Below, in pieces: positions 10,394 through 22,544 of a stretch of 64,000 nt of DNA. Where the stretch lies: positions 54,256,610 to 54,320,609 of the forward strand of contig CAMTDV010000013.1 in assembly GCA_947069175.1 (NCBI GenBank). Reading direction: 5' to 3'. Below the pieces are notes generated by a model, which was not told the DNA's origin, ran no database searches, and saw nothing but the letters and a program-made list of their open reading frames with translations. The stretch's first letter is position 1. Every line of letters starts with the position of its first letter. Source of the DNA: Scalesia atractyloides. Its lineage: Eukaryota > Streptophyta > Magnoliopsida > Asterales > Asteraceae. The position numbers and the translations under genes were made by a program.

Positions 10394-11946
10394 TGTTGGT
10401 GCATAATGTCTATCGCCTACATCTAGGATATGTAGTTGTGTATATTGTGCTTAGAGAATGTCATATTTAGTATTGTTGATACACTTTTGTGTCTGTCGCT
10501 CATTCTTAGTTACGTCAGTAATTGTACGGTCTTTGTTTGTTGGGTCTGTAAAGTTTGGTTGTCTCGACCAAATCAAGGTACCCTCCTATCTTGATTTAGT
10601 ACGACATAGTTTGTTCGTGCGAGTGAAAGGTGCTTTGTATGAGCAAGTTGCTGGCTCGTACGAGCCATAACCTATTCGTACGAGTCATTGCATGCGCGTA
10701 TGAGTGACCCTGTTAACAAGAACATTACCTGGTCGTACGAATAACTTACTCATTCGTACGAGCCATAACCTGTTCGTATGAGCCACCATGTCTGAATGTT
10801 CTTCGAGTCTTTGTAGTGCTTCGTACGACCAGTGACATTTTTCGTATTGTTGCTAGGTGTTAGCACTATATAAACAGACATGCACTTCTCTGAAAAGGGG
10901 TTGAGCCGTAGGACACTCGAAAGAGAACATATAGTGTATAGAAAGATTAGCAGTTTATCCAAGAGTCTATGTACTGAGTCTCTCTACAAATCAATATAGT
11001 GAACATTTGGAGATATATCTTTTGTCATATTGATTGTGCTCTTGCTTTGGTTTTCATAAACAATTGGATTTCGAACTTTTGTGTATGTTACATAAACAAG
11101 GAAGCAGGATTATCTTGATCCTCCAAGTGGACCTATAAATATGGCTCGTACGAGTGACTATAGTGGCTCGTACGAGCCTACAACACTCACTCCAGTGCGA
11201 GCCATGTTGGCCTATAAATAGTGGAGCTTGAGTGTTGTTTTGTTATCTGTTGGTGTGTGACTATGACAAAACCCTGTCTAGTTGTTTTCTCGTCTGTAAC
11301 TTTCACATTTATTAATATTCGAATCAAAGGCGTTTAAGCAACATACATGATTGTTTGTTTGTCCAACTCGCTAGCAATGAATTCCGCCTCTGTTAGCTGT
11401 GTTGAATCGGTCCAGTGCTCATAAGAGGAGAGCCGATACCTTCTCACAGCATGTTGTGGGTCCCGGTGACGACGGTTCTAGATGGAAGTTTGGGCGTATG
11501 ATAGTACCGATTCGGTAGAACGTTATAAAAAGGGAGTCGAAACAGAATTCCTAGAGAGAATTCGCCAACGTTTCCCCTTAAGGAACTTACAAACAATGAA
11601 CATATAACACATATATATAGACATGAGCAGCTCGTGCGAAGCGAGCAGGTTGGGTTCGTATGAAGTGTCCTTTGTACGACTAGAGTTGTTTATCACTTGT
11701 ACGAGTCGCAGTTCTCATTCGCACTAAGTTTCCTTCGTACGAGTAGAGCTTTTTATACCTCGTACGAGTCACATTTTCCAGGTGCTTACTCGTATGTAAC
11801 TCTCATGTTTATTAATACGAATCAAAGGCGTTTAAGCAGCATACTTGTTTGTTTGTTTGTCCAACTCGCTAGCAATGAATTCCGCCTCTGTTAGCTGAGT
11901 CGAATAGGTCCGGTGCTCATAAGAGGAGAGCCGATCCCCTCTCAGA
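10394..11946 (+). mobile_element. 5' LTR of element B, interrupted and with duplicated tail
   Basis: The canonical LTR is 10394-10473 plus 11143-11448 (ends TTCTCACA), matching the 426 bp 3' LTR. A solo LTR splits it. After 11448 come about 330 bp of extra sequence and then a second copy of the LTR tail (about 11779-11946), which directly abuts the PBS. A TATA box, TATAAATA, lies at 11210-11217. Palindromes of the CTCGTACGAG type lie just upstream of it and again at 11630-11775. Confidence 0.8.
10474..11137 (+). mobile_element. Solo LTR, family 1, inserted in 5' LTR of B
   Basis: It starts TGTTGATACACTTTTG and ends GTGGACCTATA (family consensus ends ACCTACA). Flanks are AGTAT (10469-10473) and AATAT (11138-11142), a 5 bp target duplication with one change. 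There is no PBS, PPT or internal sequence, so it is a solo LTR left by LTR-LTR recombination. TATA box TATATAAA is at 10867-10874. About nine CGTACGA-type palindromes lie at 10610-10835, upstream of the TATA box, the position of an enhancer in U3. Confidence 0.92.
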
Positions 11947-11948
11947 AG

Positions 11949-11960
11949 TGGTATCAGAGC
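11949..11960 (+). promoter_or_regulatory. Primer-binding site (initiator tRNA-Met), element B
   Basis: TGGTATCAGAGC, a perfect iMet PBS core, lies two bases after the second LTR tail. Its position shows that the LTR copy used in replication ended at about 11946. Confidence 0.92.
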
Positions 11961-12558
11961 CTTGAGGCCAGATTTGAGGACAAACATCAAGTTTGAGCGG
12001 ACAACCAACAAGTTTTAGCACTTGCAAATCCAGAGATTCAACCATTGAAGATTTTCTATATCTACTCTTTCTTCATACAGACTTCAGATCTAGACGAATT
12101 CATGGATGAATTGGACTAGGATTTTGTATATCACGTCAAAAATCAACTCTAACAAATTCTGAAACTTACAGATCTAAAATTGACCAAATTCATGACAATA
12201 ATTGTAGAATAATCCATTTGGTGACCTGAGCTGACCCCTACGAGTAGAAGGACAACTTGTACGACCGGCCATTCGTACGAATTAACCACTCGTACAACTA
12301 AGAATAAAAGTTTTGGTATAATTTACAAGTTCTAAAACACTCAATCGTACAAGTGAGTGATTCACACGAATCACTCTTCCTCTCTCACGAGTATCCTATT
12401 CGCACGAATTACTGATTCGCACGAGTATCTTGCTCGCACGAACCACCTGATTCGCACGAGTAGCTGTTCATTTTAAGGAGTTTTTCTTAAATTTCGCATT
12501 TTTTGTCGATCTAATCGGTGTTTTTCGAAAGTTTGTGTTTCTAAAAATTTCAGGTTTA
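11961..12558 (+). other. Untranslated leader of element B
   Basis: Non-coding stretch between PBS and gag. The first half has no notable structure. The second half (12236-12475) carries the palindrome array listed separately. The gag ATG follows at 12559. Confidence 0.6.
12236..12475. repeat. Palindrome array (TTCGCACGAGT type) in leader of B
   Basis: About eleven degenerate copies of the palindrome (for example TTCGTACGAATT, CTCGTACAACT, TTCGCACGAGT) fill 240 bp. The last four are spaced 17-18 bp apart. Many of the later copies carry CGCACGA in place of CGTACGA. Confidence 0.8.
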
Positions 12559-15500
12559 ATGGAAGAAGAGTTTTACAACACTTTTGCTGCTTCAGTTGTT
12601 ACGACTACCGCAGTACAGAAACATTAATCTAGAAAACGAAATGGCAACCGTGACGAAATCTCTGAAGCTCATGATCTTAGAAGATTATGACAGTTGGAGT
12701 AGAGAATCATAAACTGGGTGTGCAAGCTAATCATTTCACATGTTGGTTTGCCATCGAGTCAAAGTACACAGCACCTGCTGGTGAGAATGGTCTTGAGAAG
12801 ACACTGGCTCAGTTAACGGATATGGAGAGAGAAAAATTTATCAATGAAAAGAAGATGATGAACATACTGTAACAGGCTTCAAAAGAAGATATCCTGGCAC
12901 ATCTTCAACATGATGATGACGCTTAGTCTCTGTGGAATGCTTTAAGATTGAAGTTTCAAGGAAGTTCTCAACTTCGAAAAGGAAGAAAAGCGCTGCTAAG
13001 CAAGGAGGTCGATATTTTCAATTTGAGGAAAGGTGAGACAATAAAGCAGCTGATCGAACGATATTGTCATTTGGTGGTTCAGTTGAAAAGAATGGAGATC
13101 TATAAAAGTAATGAAGAACTAGTTGATAAACTGGTTGATTCTTATAGAAGGAGAGTGGATGACTAATCTAACTATTCTCAAAAATGACAGAATACAGTAA
13201 CTTCACATCGCCAAGATTTATTGAAAGATTAGAAGGTAACAACCTTTAAATACAAAAAATAGCAAAGAACAAAGATGCTCATATACAACAAGATATGAAC
13301 CTATACTACAAAAATAATTCTGCTGGTCACATACAAAGTCCCAAGGTTCAAACAGCCTTCAGCACCAACAATGCTACAGTCCACCATCAAACCAATCAAG
13401 TGGGTTTCAGTCATTTTCATCATGCAACCCTATTTCTCCTCAAGCTCCTCAATCTGCACAAAGCTCAAGTAATCCTAAAACAATCAAAACATTCTACCTA
13501 ATCCAAACCAGTGAATTCTTCAATGCAACATTGCTGTGAATCTCGATAACGCACAGGATTTCAATGAACACACAGCCAAACAACACATGGCATTGCTTGC
13601 ATCAGTTCTGGAATCATACGAGAGTCTAGTAGCCGAAGGATTGGGAATCCCGAAATGACCGAAAGAAGATTATGACTAGATTGATCTAGTTGAGTTGGAG
13701 CTAATTGATATTGAATGGTGTATGGCGTCAAAGTCCGTATAGCTCAACGTGTTATGGAAATCACGGGAAGAGACAGTCTAGGAGGTCTTGATGGGAAACA
13801 TGGTTTTGACAAGGCTAAAGTTACATGTTTCATGTTTAGAGAAAAGGGACATTTCAAAAGATAGTGCCCAAACAGAGAAGTCAAAGGAAACCAGAATCCA
13901 TATGTAGATGATTATTACAAAAGAGCCATCTATAATTGACCCCAACCACGTCATACAAGGTTAGTACAGATCGATGATGGTCCTTCAAACTCAAAGGTTA
14001 CCCAAGAAGATGATGGGTTCAACTAGAACAAATACACTTCAAATAATGAAAGCCTCGCACTGGTAGCTGAGATTTTTGAAGAACCAGAACAGGCAGAAGA
14101 AGAATTTGCTAAAGCATCCTTTGACGAAGCACCTGAAGAATATTGCAGCACGTCGTCAGAGGAAGAGAACTCTTAAATAGTGCATTTAAGCATCTTTTAT
14201 CTTCTGAGATTTTTAAAACTTCTTTCAAGTTATTTCGATTCAAGCTACAATCACCATGTGCAGAAGAGAAAAAGCCTGAAGTAGAGGAGATGATGGATGT
14301 GACCAAAGAGTTGACTTTGGAGAATCTGACTGACATAGTCGACAAAGCTCTAATGGTTAACGTGAATGCAGTAGTTACTGAGGAAGCTTAGGAAGCTAGA
14401 GTCAAATCAGTAAATGTGTCAGTAAATGAGTTAGTAAAAGAAACACCTTACATGAAGTGCAAAAAGCCATGCATAGAGTGTGTCGAAAAAGAAACAAGAT
14501 ACAAAGAGCTGAAATGTTATACATATAATTTGTCATGTGATTATAATTTAACAAAAGAAGCTTATGACAAATTAAGCAAAACAAGTAAACTATTTGATCA
14601 AGTTAATCAGAGAAAATGACAAGACACTTTCGATGCTCAAGGCTACTGTATTCATTTAAATACAATTGCCGAGCTAAAAGGTGAACTTGAAAAAATGAAA
14701 ATTGAAACAGAACGGGTTAACAAGTTGTTAATAAGTTATTCTACAAGTTCGTATGTCAATGATCACATTCTTCCAATAATTTAAAGCAAGGAAGACAATA
14801 AAGTTGACGAAGGCAAAGGTGTAAGTTACGATCGTGTTTCACCGCCCTTGTGGAATAGCTATGCTAGTAAGAAACCATCAGGGGTGGTAAAGGCGTTTAA
14901 TTTAAAATTGAAAACAGAGAAGAAAGACGAGCTTCCTGCAAACATTGATGTAACATACACCAAAACAGAAAGTGATTGTCAATCTGAAGTGGTAAAAACA
15001 GTGGTCGGAAATGTTTTTGAGTATGAGTCTGAGAAATCTGAACTGGATGTTTATCATCGAAAATATTTAAACAACGATCCAAATGTGGTCGTGTATAAAA
15101 TGAACGGATCTGAAAACTATATTTTGATGAGGATTTCCCAATTCAGAATGTTAATCTTGATCGAGTTGATAAGTTGTTCAAGCTAGTTGAAGTATATCAT
15201 TCTGATTTAGAAAAACGAGATGCATCATTTTACTCTAAATCAAAATGTGTATACAGAAACCACCATCAGAGAGACAGGGACTATCCAAAAACAGGAGAGC
15301 AGGTTTGGGTTTTCAAAAGCAAAGAAAGAACAACAAGTTTCAAAAGTTGAACTTTGCAAAGAAAATTGATTTTGTCTATGGGACAAATACTGAAAAAGAA
15401 AAAGAGATCATTGGTGAACAATCCAATGATGAATTTAAGAAGGAAAAGGAGAGTAGAAAACAGGATTTGATTCCTATGTTAGAAATGACAGAAGGATGTG

Positions 15501-15600
15501 CTACAAATGTAACAATGTTGGGCATATTGCACGACAATGTTCTCAAAGAAATCTAAAACCTGCTTCCAACTCAACAGATCTACAAAAGATGTGAAATAAA
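12559..15600 (+). pseudogene. Copia gag, element B, heavily decayed
   Basis: The ATG at 12559 opens MEEEFYNTF, followed by an early TAA near 12625. A UBN2-like region follows (12687-13166: LTDMEREKFINEKKMM, LWNALRLKFQG, IERYCHLVVQLKRMEI). A damaged first knuckle lies near 13828 (CFMFREKGHFK, then a stop). Acidic and coiled-coil spacer follows (14040-15180). A second knuckle, CYKCNNVGHIARQC, lies near 15497 in a different frame from the preceding ORF. The two-knuckle, coiled-coil-spacer layout is shared with C and D. At least five stops or frameshifts are present. Confidence 0.75.
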
Positions 15601-15925
15601 AACCACCCAAGTTTGTACCAAAACAAATTCTGAAAAAAAAATAATGAATCTAATAAAAATGTGACATCAACGATTCAACATAATTCAAAATTTGAGGTTG
15701 GTGAAACTTCTACCAACGATCGTCAAAAGGATTCAAAATTCTATTCTAAAAAGGCAATTCTGAAAGCACAAACTTGGGTAGCAAAAGTCAAACCATCTTC
15801 AGTAGAAGTGAAAACACCTATTCCACCTAAATGCAATTCAAACAAAATGTCATGACAAAGTAGGCTTCGGTTTCTCTGTTTTAATAGTTTCTTCCACATG
15901 TGTGTAGGGGCTCCCGAGGTCAATC

Positions 15926-16249
15926 ATGTCAAATGGATTATTGATAGTGGAGCTTCCCGGACACATGATAGGGATGCTTGCGTTGTTATACGACGTAAAT
16001 GCTATCTGGGGAGGTTACGTTGGGTTTACTAGGACACAAGGTGGAAGAGTAGTGGGTGATGGTATTCTCACGAATGGAGTGGTATCTTTCGAGAAGGTGA
16101 ACTACATTGCAGAGCTAGAGAACAAACTACTCATCATCTCGCAAATCTTTGACAAGAAATTCACAACACACTTCAATCACAAGGAATGCTTAATTCTAAA
16201 GCCTAGGTTCAATATTCTTGAGGAGTGGATCCACATGCGTTCTCCATGA
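15926..16249 (+). pseudogene. Copia aspartic protease, element B
   Basis: The active-site text WIIDSGAS is present at 15934-15957. The rest of the domain (GGYVGFTRTQGG, NGVVSFEKVNYIAELENKLL) is in another frame, so a frameshift lies just after the catalytic motif. Upstream, 15601-15925 is Lys/Ser-rich Gag-protease linker without a domain. Confidence 0.75.
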
Positions 16250-17115
16250 GAAAATGATCTATTTGTCCTGGACATGAGCGTCTCATCCACTATGTCAAAG
16301 CAGGTTCAATTTTTGTTTCTAAAGCTACCCTGAAAGAGTCAATCTTATGGCATCGAAAGATGGGGCACATTCACCTGCGAAAGATGAATTATTTGGTGCA
16401 TAACGACCTAGTGGAGGGTGTCAATCAAAAAATTTTCATTTATCTAATGATTGTCTGAGCTGCAAAAAGGGAAAGCAGCAAAAGAAATTGCACCCAGACA
16501 AAGCTACTTAACTCTATCAAGCTACCACTAGAAAGGCTGCTTATGAATCTCTCTGGGCCAGTGAACGTGAAAAGTATCTCTGGAGATATATTGCCTGGTC
16601 GTGACTGATGATTTATCAAGATTCTCATGGGTTTTCTTCTTGGAGAGTAAAGATGAAACGTTTGAATGTCTTATGATTCTCTTCAGATGCTAGAAACCTA
16701 TACCAATGAAACGAAGAGTGATAATGGTACTGAGTTCAAGAACAAGAGGATGCTCGAATTCTGCCACGAAAAGGGTATTCTTCACGAATTCAGCTCTCTG
16801 ATTGAAACTACCAGAACTATGCTCGCTGATTAGAAACTTCCAATTAGTTTTTGGAGCGAAGCAGTCACATCAGCGTGTTACACTCTTAACCGTGTGTTGA
16901 CAGTCAAGCCTCACAACAACACATTTTTTAAACTACAAAACCATCGAAAGCCTAACCTAGCGTTTTTGGAAACTTTTGGATCGTCGTGCAATATTCTAGA
17001 CCTGGACGGTAAATTTGGAGCCAAATCCTTGGAAGGATTTTTCGTTGGTTATGCTAGTCCACAAAAGCGAGTCTTCTTACCGAGTCTTAACCAGTTATTC
17101 TTGCACAAATGTTGA
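16250..17115 (+). pseudogene. Copia integrase, element B, catalytic Glu segment deleted
   Basis: Pre-integrase text (CLSCKKGKQQKK near 16450), the second catalytic Asp in SDNGTEFKNKR (near 16720) and the C-terminal FLETFGSSCNILDLDGKFG..GFFVGYA (near 16970-17060) are visible. Between HEFSSL and IETTRTMLAD at about 16800 the conserved TPQQNG segment and the following catalytic Glu are deleted. Several stops precede it (near 16600-16680). Confidence 0.78.
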
Positions 17116-17527
17116 TTGTCAAACAGATACAACGCCTATGTAGAAACCTGGGGAACCATGGTTGTTCAACTACGATGAGTTGTGGAATTCATTTGACCTA
17201 CCTGAAGTACCATCATAAGAAGAACTTGTTATGTTTTTCTAACAGCATCAAATTTCAATCAAGAGAAAGTTTCAAGATTGTTTGATGATTTCCCTATCAC
17301 TTCTTTGTCTCTAACACTTCTGAAGTAGGTCCAAGCAATACTGCAAGAATCAGTATTAGTACCAGTCTTGAATACTTCTGAATCATCTTCCCATCAACCA
17401 AATGATGCCAACTCGGATCGTGAACCGACTTTTGACAATGAAGGAACTAGTTTTGATGAATAATCCGAGACAATTGAATGCTTTCTGAATACCCAAGCTG
17501 ATGAATCCAATGTCAGAAATGAAGCTA
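17116..17527 (+). pseudogene. Integrase-RT linker of B, interrupted by element D
   Basis: Decayed linker coding sequence with stops. It ends at AGCTA (17523-17527), which repeats as AGTTA after element D at 26472. The linker resumes at 26472-26700, where HPSENIIGNLLTGVKTRNQI, a typical copia pre-RT phrase, is found. Confidence 0.75.
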
Positions 17528-17991
17528 TGTTGGTGCATATTTGTGACAAAAGCTTAGATTTGGTCTTTGGATATCTTGTAATTAGTAAAATGATAAACGG
17601 TTAGCAGGTCTAGTCTTGTAATAGTTAATTAGAAGTAGGGCTAAACTAGACACCATATAGCATATGGTAGGCGAATTGGGCCTAGACCCATATGCAGTCC
17701 ATGTAGGGAAACTCTAGCCCAGTTGCATAACCTATCTCTATATAAAGGGAGGTTGTAATTAGGGTTAAGGTTGCTTGTTTAGTTGATCAGAGAATTAGCT
17801 AATTACTTCAGAGAGAGAGTTGAGAGAGAGTCTTGAATTGATTGTAAACATTGTGTTGGATAATCAATAGAAGACAGTTTGAAAGTAATTGTGTTCGTGT
17901 TGTTGTTTCTGTGAAATCTGATCTAGAGGATTCCGCACTCTAGATTAGATAGACGATTCTGTGACGATCCATGCGGATTAGGGGACCTACA
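17528..17991 (+). mobile_element. 5' LTR of element D
   Basis: Starts TGTTGG, ends CCTACA. TATA box TATATAAA at 17739-17746, followed by GGGAGGTTG. It has no CGTACGAG palindromes, unlike families 1 and 2, although its first 11 bases match family 2. Confidence 0.92.
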
Positions 17992-17993
17992 AT

Positions 17994-18005
17994 TGGTATA
18001 AGACC
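17994..18005 (+). promoter_or_regulatory. Degenerate primer-binding site, element D
   Basis: TGGTATAAGACC sits two bases after the LTR end. It departs from the iMet PBS TGGTATCAGAGC at three positions, by mutation after insertion or from an altered primer. Confidence 0.75.
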
Positions 18006-18099
18006 ATTCAGCTCTTATTTTTGCTCGGTTCAGAATCGTAACAGCAGAAAAAGTTAGGTTTTTACACGTTTTGGAGGTTGTTTTGAAGTTGTGACGGCT

Positions 18100-18545
18100 G
18101 TTCTAGGGTTTTTGCAGCGATTTCGGACTAACAACAAGGGATTTCGAATAGAAGTCTTGCATCTCGGATCAATAGTGAAGCATTTCGGATTGAAAGCTTG
18201 AATTTCGGATCAGGAAAGCTTGCATTTCGGATCAGAGTGAAATTCGGATCATCAGACTTACAATTCGGATCATCAGAGTTGCATTTCAGATTAGAACCGT
18301 CTATCTCGGATTAAGATTAGTCCATCTTGGATTGAATTTCGGATTAGCAGTGTGTTTCGGATTCCATCTCGGGTCAGAATAGTCTATTCCAGATTCCATC
18401 TCAGATCAGAATAATACATTCCGGATTCTCGGATCACTATTCCGAATCACCATCTCAGATAAGCAATTCGGATTATTGTTTCGTGTTTCCATCTCAGATT
18501 GACTATCCGCGTTACTGTTCCGGATTCGATACTGTTTCGAGTTAC
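18100..18545. repeat. TTTCGGATYA repeat array in leader of D
   Basis: About twenty degenerate copies of a short motif (for example CATTTCGGATCAG, AATTCGGATCATCAG, CATCTCGGATTAAG) are strung at roughly 15-25 bp intervals. They lie in the untranslated leader between PBS and gag, the same place as the palindrome arrays of families 1 and 2, but the motif is different. Confidence 0.75.
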
Positions 18546-18683
18546 ATACAAAACGATGGAAAGTTAATCAGCTGACGTAACCGGAGTCAAACTTTTTCGG
18601 ACATAGGATTTGATCCACAGACAATCTTGACAAACCGGTTCCATAGTTAGACTCGTGTGATTTTTAGGACAAAAAAAAGAATC

Positions 18684-18800
18684 GACAATATACATCACTA
18701 GACTCGTATTAGACAATATACATCATTAGAATCATAATCGGACAATATACATCATTAGAATCGTAATCGGACAATATACATCATTAGAATCGTATCGTCG
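18684..18800. repeat. 28-29 bp tandem repeat, four copies, leader of D
   Basis: GACAATATACATCATTAGAA followed by TCGTAATCG begins at 18684, 18712, 18741 and 18770. It lies about 80 bp before the gag ATG and is non-coding. Confidence 0.85.
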
Positions 18801-18879
18801 AGACGAGTCTAACAGTATAATTTGGTGACCACTCATTTCGGACAAGTTTTAACGTTTTTAATGAGCCAGTTCGGTAAAA

Positions 18880-21760
18880 ATGTCGAATATGTCTAACCTA
18901 AATGAACTGTTAAGAATGGAGCACGAGGCTGGCACGACTAACAAACCTCCAAAAATGCTGAAAGTAGAAAATTATCTTACTTAGAAGGATAGGTTTCAGT
19001 CGTTCATTGAATACAAGGACACATGGATGTGGATCTGTATTCAAGATGGATACGCTAACCCAACACATTACTTTGAGGAAAGACAACGTGTTACTGCTTA
19101 TGTGAACATGTCAGAAGCTGAAAAAAGGATGTATGAGTCTGAGAAGAAAGCCTTAGCTGCTATAAAGATGTCATTACCTGTTGGAATCAAACATACATTC
19201 AAGCGTTATACTACGTTGAAGGAGATGTGGGATGCCCTAGAGACGAGGTATGAGGGAAATACTTATGTGAAGAAGAACAAGGTTGATCTGCTGAAGAAAC
19301 AATGTGTTGTGTATAAAGGCATGAGGAGTGAGTCCCTTGAAGATAATATCACGCGATATTATCATCTGATGTCAGAAATGGACAATTATGACATAGAGGG
19401 ATACACGAATGTGGAGATAAACAATAAGTTGCTGGATGCTTTACCTGCATAGTGGGATATTTATACTTTGATGATAAAGGGTGAAGCTGATTATGAAACG
19501 AAAGACTTGGAAGAGGTTTTTGGGAAATTAAGAGCTTATGAGCTCAATATGAAGAAGAAGGAAATTGGATATGATCAGGTTCAAGATCCAAGGATTTATA
19601 AAGGGCTTACACCTTCATCTTCAAACAATGCTACAAGTGATACTACAACTATATTTCTCTCATGTGAAAATGAGCAGATTGTGACAAATGCTGAGGGTGA
19701 TGTATGTTTTGTTGCTACTTCAAGAGGCTCGTCAGGGGCAAGGAGACAACAATCAAGTAATAGTAACAGCAGTACTATGTCTATGCCTTTGAGTGCCAAA
19801 AGTGCTGAAGATCATCTGGCATTGCTTGCTTCTTTCGTTGCTTCCTACGAGAACTACATTCATGGAAGAATATCTGATCCTGCTACGTTTGATGAAGAAT
19901 ATGATCATATTGACACTGATGATCTAGAGGAGATAGATTTACAATGGCAGATGGCCATGATCTCTAGAATAGTTAAGAGGTCCATGAACAGAACGGGAAG
20001 GAAGTTCGTTGGAAAGAGTGTTGGTTTTGACAAGTCAAAAGTGAAGTGTTACAATTGTCAAAGCTACAGACATTTTGCTAGAGAATGTCAACGACAAAAA
20101 CTGAATCTCGTTCTTACTCATCCTTTCAAGATTCTCCTGGTCATGGTTCAAGCAACAGAAATGTATCAACCAACACTAGATCAAACTCCTTGATCTCTAC
20201 TGCAAGAGATGGTTCTTATGAGTGGAGTGTCCATCTGGGGAGTGATATAGCCTCGATTGTTAATGAGGAAGTGAAAGCTAATGCTGAAGTAGAGCGAGAA
20301 ACGGTAGCTGAAAAAGCTGATGGAGAACAGAACGCTGTAGAGAAGAAGATGGCTGCTGATTTTGCTGCTTTCATGGCCGATCTAAGCAAATCAACAGGAG
20401 AGCTACACTCTAACTCTGGTAGTTTTGTTTGTTTAAATTGTCATGAACTGCAAAGTGACGTTGACACGTTCACAAAACAAAACCAAAGTCTGGTAAATGA
20501 GCTCTCAAACCTAAAAGAATCAAACATTTTCGTAAAACGAAATGAGCCATTATATTTGAAGAAAATAATAGGTGATGAAGAAGAAATCAATATTCTAACC
20601 TGTAAGCTTAATGAAAAGCTTCAAATTAGTGACTTGGCTCATGATACGATGAGTGAAAAAACAAAAGAAATTTCTGAAAAATGCAAAGAGTTGTCTGAAG
20701 CACAACTTAAAATTTGTGAACTTGAAAAGAAATTAATTCTATTCAGAGATTCATCTTTTGTTATGAAACACATGATAAAGGGCCTGAAGAAGAGTAATGA
20801 CAAGACATGTGTGGGATTCAAAAGTTTAAATAAAGTTCAACCGCCTCTTGGTCATGACTATTCTTTCTTGCCAGACGAGGAAGAGCTAACAGACTTTGTG
20901 TCAACTACACCTGGTAGTTCCACATCAGATAATGTTGATGGTTCTGAGAATGCTAAGAAAGATAATAACGGAGACACAGTTTTGAAAACAAAGAATACAC
21001 ACCCAAAGAATCAAAAGCAAATTTTTGTTAAAAAAGGTTGATTTTGTTAAGGGGAGTGATATGAGGGAAGAGGTCGCTGTTATTATAAAAGAGTCTAATG
21101 TGCAATTTGCTAAGAATAAAAATACAGAAAAATCAGAAACTAAGCAAACTAAACAAGATCCTTCATCATCATCATCATCATCATCATCACTTGATGAATC
21201 TAAGTAAGAGGCTTCAATTAAGAAGTCTTCGGCCAGAAAATCGTGTTTCAAATGTCATGAAAAGGGACATGTACCAAGCTGCTATCCTAACAAAAAGAAT
21301 GAAGCACAGGTGAGTGAGAGACAGAGAGAAAAATCACCTGAAAAACTTGGTGATTGTGAGAAGAAGGTTAATAGCTCACCAAAGATATCTGCCACCAGGC
21401 AACAGAGTGTTGTTGTTGGTGTAGATAAGGCTGAAAAAGGAACTCACCAAGTTCCTCGTTTTCAAAGAAATCAACAAAGATTTCAGCCTGCATCTACATC
21501 AGGCAGATCTGAAAGACCTAGAAGTAGTTCACCAATAATGATTAACTTTAATGGTGAATCAAATAATTTCAGAAGTCAAGGTCAATATCAAACTCGATAT
21601 CAAAATATTGGTAGTTGAAATTTTTATAACAATGGCGTTAGGAATTATCATCATCAAAATTCAAGGTATCATACTCATAATTTCCAAAGGTCACAAAGTC
21701 CAAACATGTTTAGGAAACCCCAGGACAAGAGACCTAGAGGTTTCACATGGAAGATAAATG
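18880..21760 (+). pseudogene. Copia gag with coiled coil and two zinc knuckles, element D
   Basis: ATG at 18880 (MSNMSNLNELLRMEHEAG); reading is stopped by TAG near 18982 and again at 19450. UBN2-like Gag follows: YTTLKEMWDALETRYEGN and ITRYYHLMSEMDNY. First knuckle CYNCQSYRHFAREC at about 20047. After a frameshift near 20090, a 318-codon open stretch (20085-21041) holds a strong heptad coiled coil (about 20480-20770). A run of nine Ser from a TCA microsatellite follows (21163-21189). The second knuckle, CFKCHEKGHVPSC near 21239, has spacing CX2CX4HX3C. The end is rich in Arg, Gln and Asn. Gag forms the particle and binds RNA. Confidence 0.82.
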
Positions 21761-22544
21761 TCTTCCATGTCAAAAGGGAAAACAACATAAGAAGCCTCGC
21801 AAGTCTAAAATAGTAAATTCCATATATGGCCCTTATGAATTACTTCATATGGATCTATTCGGTCTGGTGAATGTAAGGAGCATAGGTGGAAAGTACTAAT
21901 GTTTAGTTGTCACAGATGATTACACATGATATTCATGGGTTTTCTTTTTAGGTGAGACAATGGAGATGCTGATAGATCTTTTTACAAAATTGGAAAATAT
22001 CCATGATGCACGGATCAAGAGGATAAGGAGTGATAATGGCACGGAGTTCAAGAATCAGATTCTGGATCTCTATTGTCTTCGCAAGGGAATTGAACATCAA
22101 TATTCTGCTCCTTATACACCTCAACAGAATGGAGTCGCTGAGAGGAAAAACAGGACGTTGATTGAAGCCGCTAGGACTATGCTTTCTGATTCAAAGATTC
22201 CAGTTCTTTTCTGGGGAGAAGCTGTGAACACAGCTTGTTATGTCCTAAACAAAGTTTTGACGGTTAAACGGTTTAACAAAACATGTCACAAACTATTGTT
22301 TAACCGAAAACCAAACTTAAAATGCTATGAACCATTTGGATTACCCTGTACCATTGTGCGAATTAAAGATAAGCAAAAATTCACGGAGGTAGCTGATGAG
22401 GGTTACTTTCTAGGCTATATGCCTGGAACACCGAATAAAAGGGTTTTTAATCTAAAAACTGGTAAAATTGAGGTCGTGTTAAACATGGAAATCACTACTT
22501 ATTCACCTCAAGCAATCAACAAGTGGTCCTGCTATATTATATGA
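21738..22544 (+). pseudogene. Copia integrase, element D, catalytic residues present
   Basis: The gene starts abruptly near 21740, because the protease and first part of the pre-integrase domain are deleted. The pre-integrase text LPCQKGKQ (21765) is followed by VVTDDYT (first Asp, near 21915), SDNGTEFKNQ (second Asp, near 22030) and TPQQNGVAERKNRT with Glu at 22140-22142. The C-terminal part holds FGLPCTIVRIKDKQKF and GYFLGY. Two nonsense codons lie near 21897 and 21930. From 21960 on, 194 codons are open. This is the only copia integrase in the window that keeps the catalytic Glu. Confidence 0.83.

Noticed and set aside
21163..21189. His-rich metal-binding protein (ORF 21098-21313)
   Set aside because: The His run is the alternative frame of a TCA microsatellite that encodes Ser in the gag frame.
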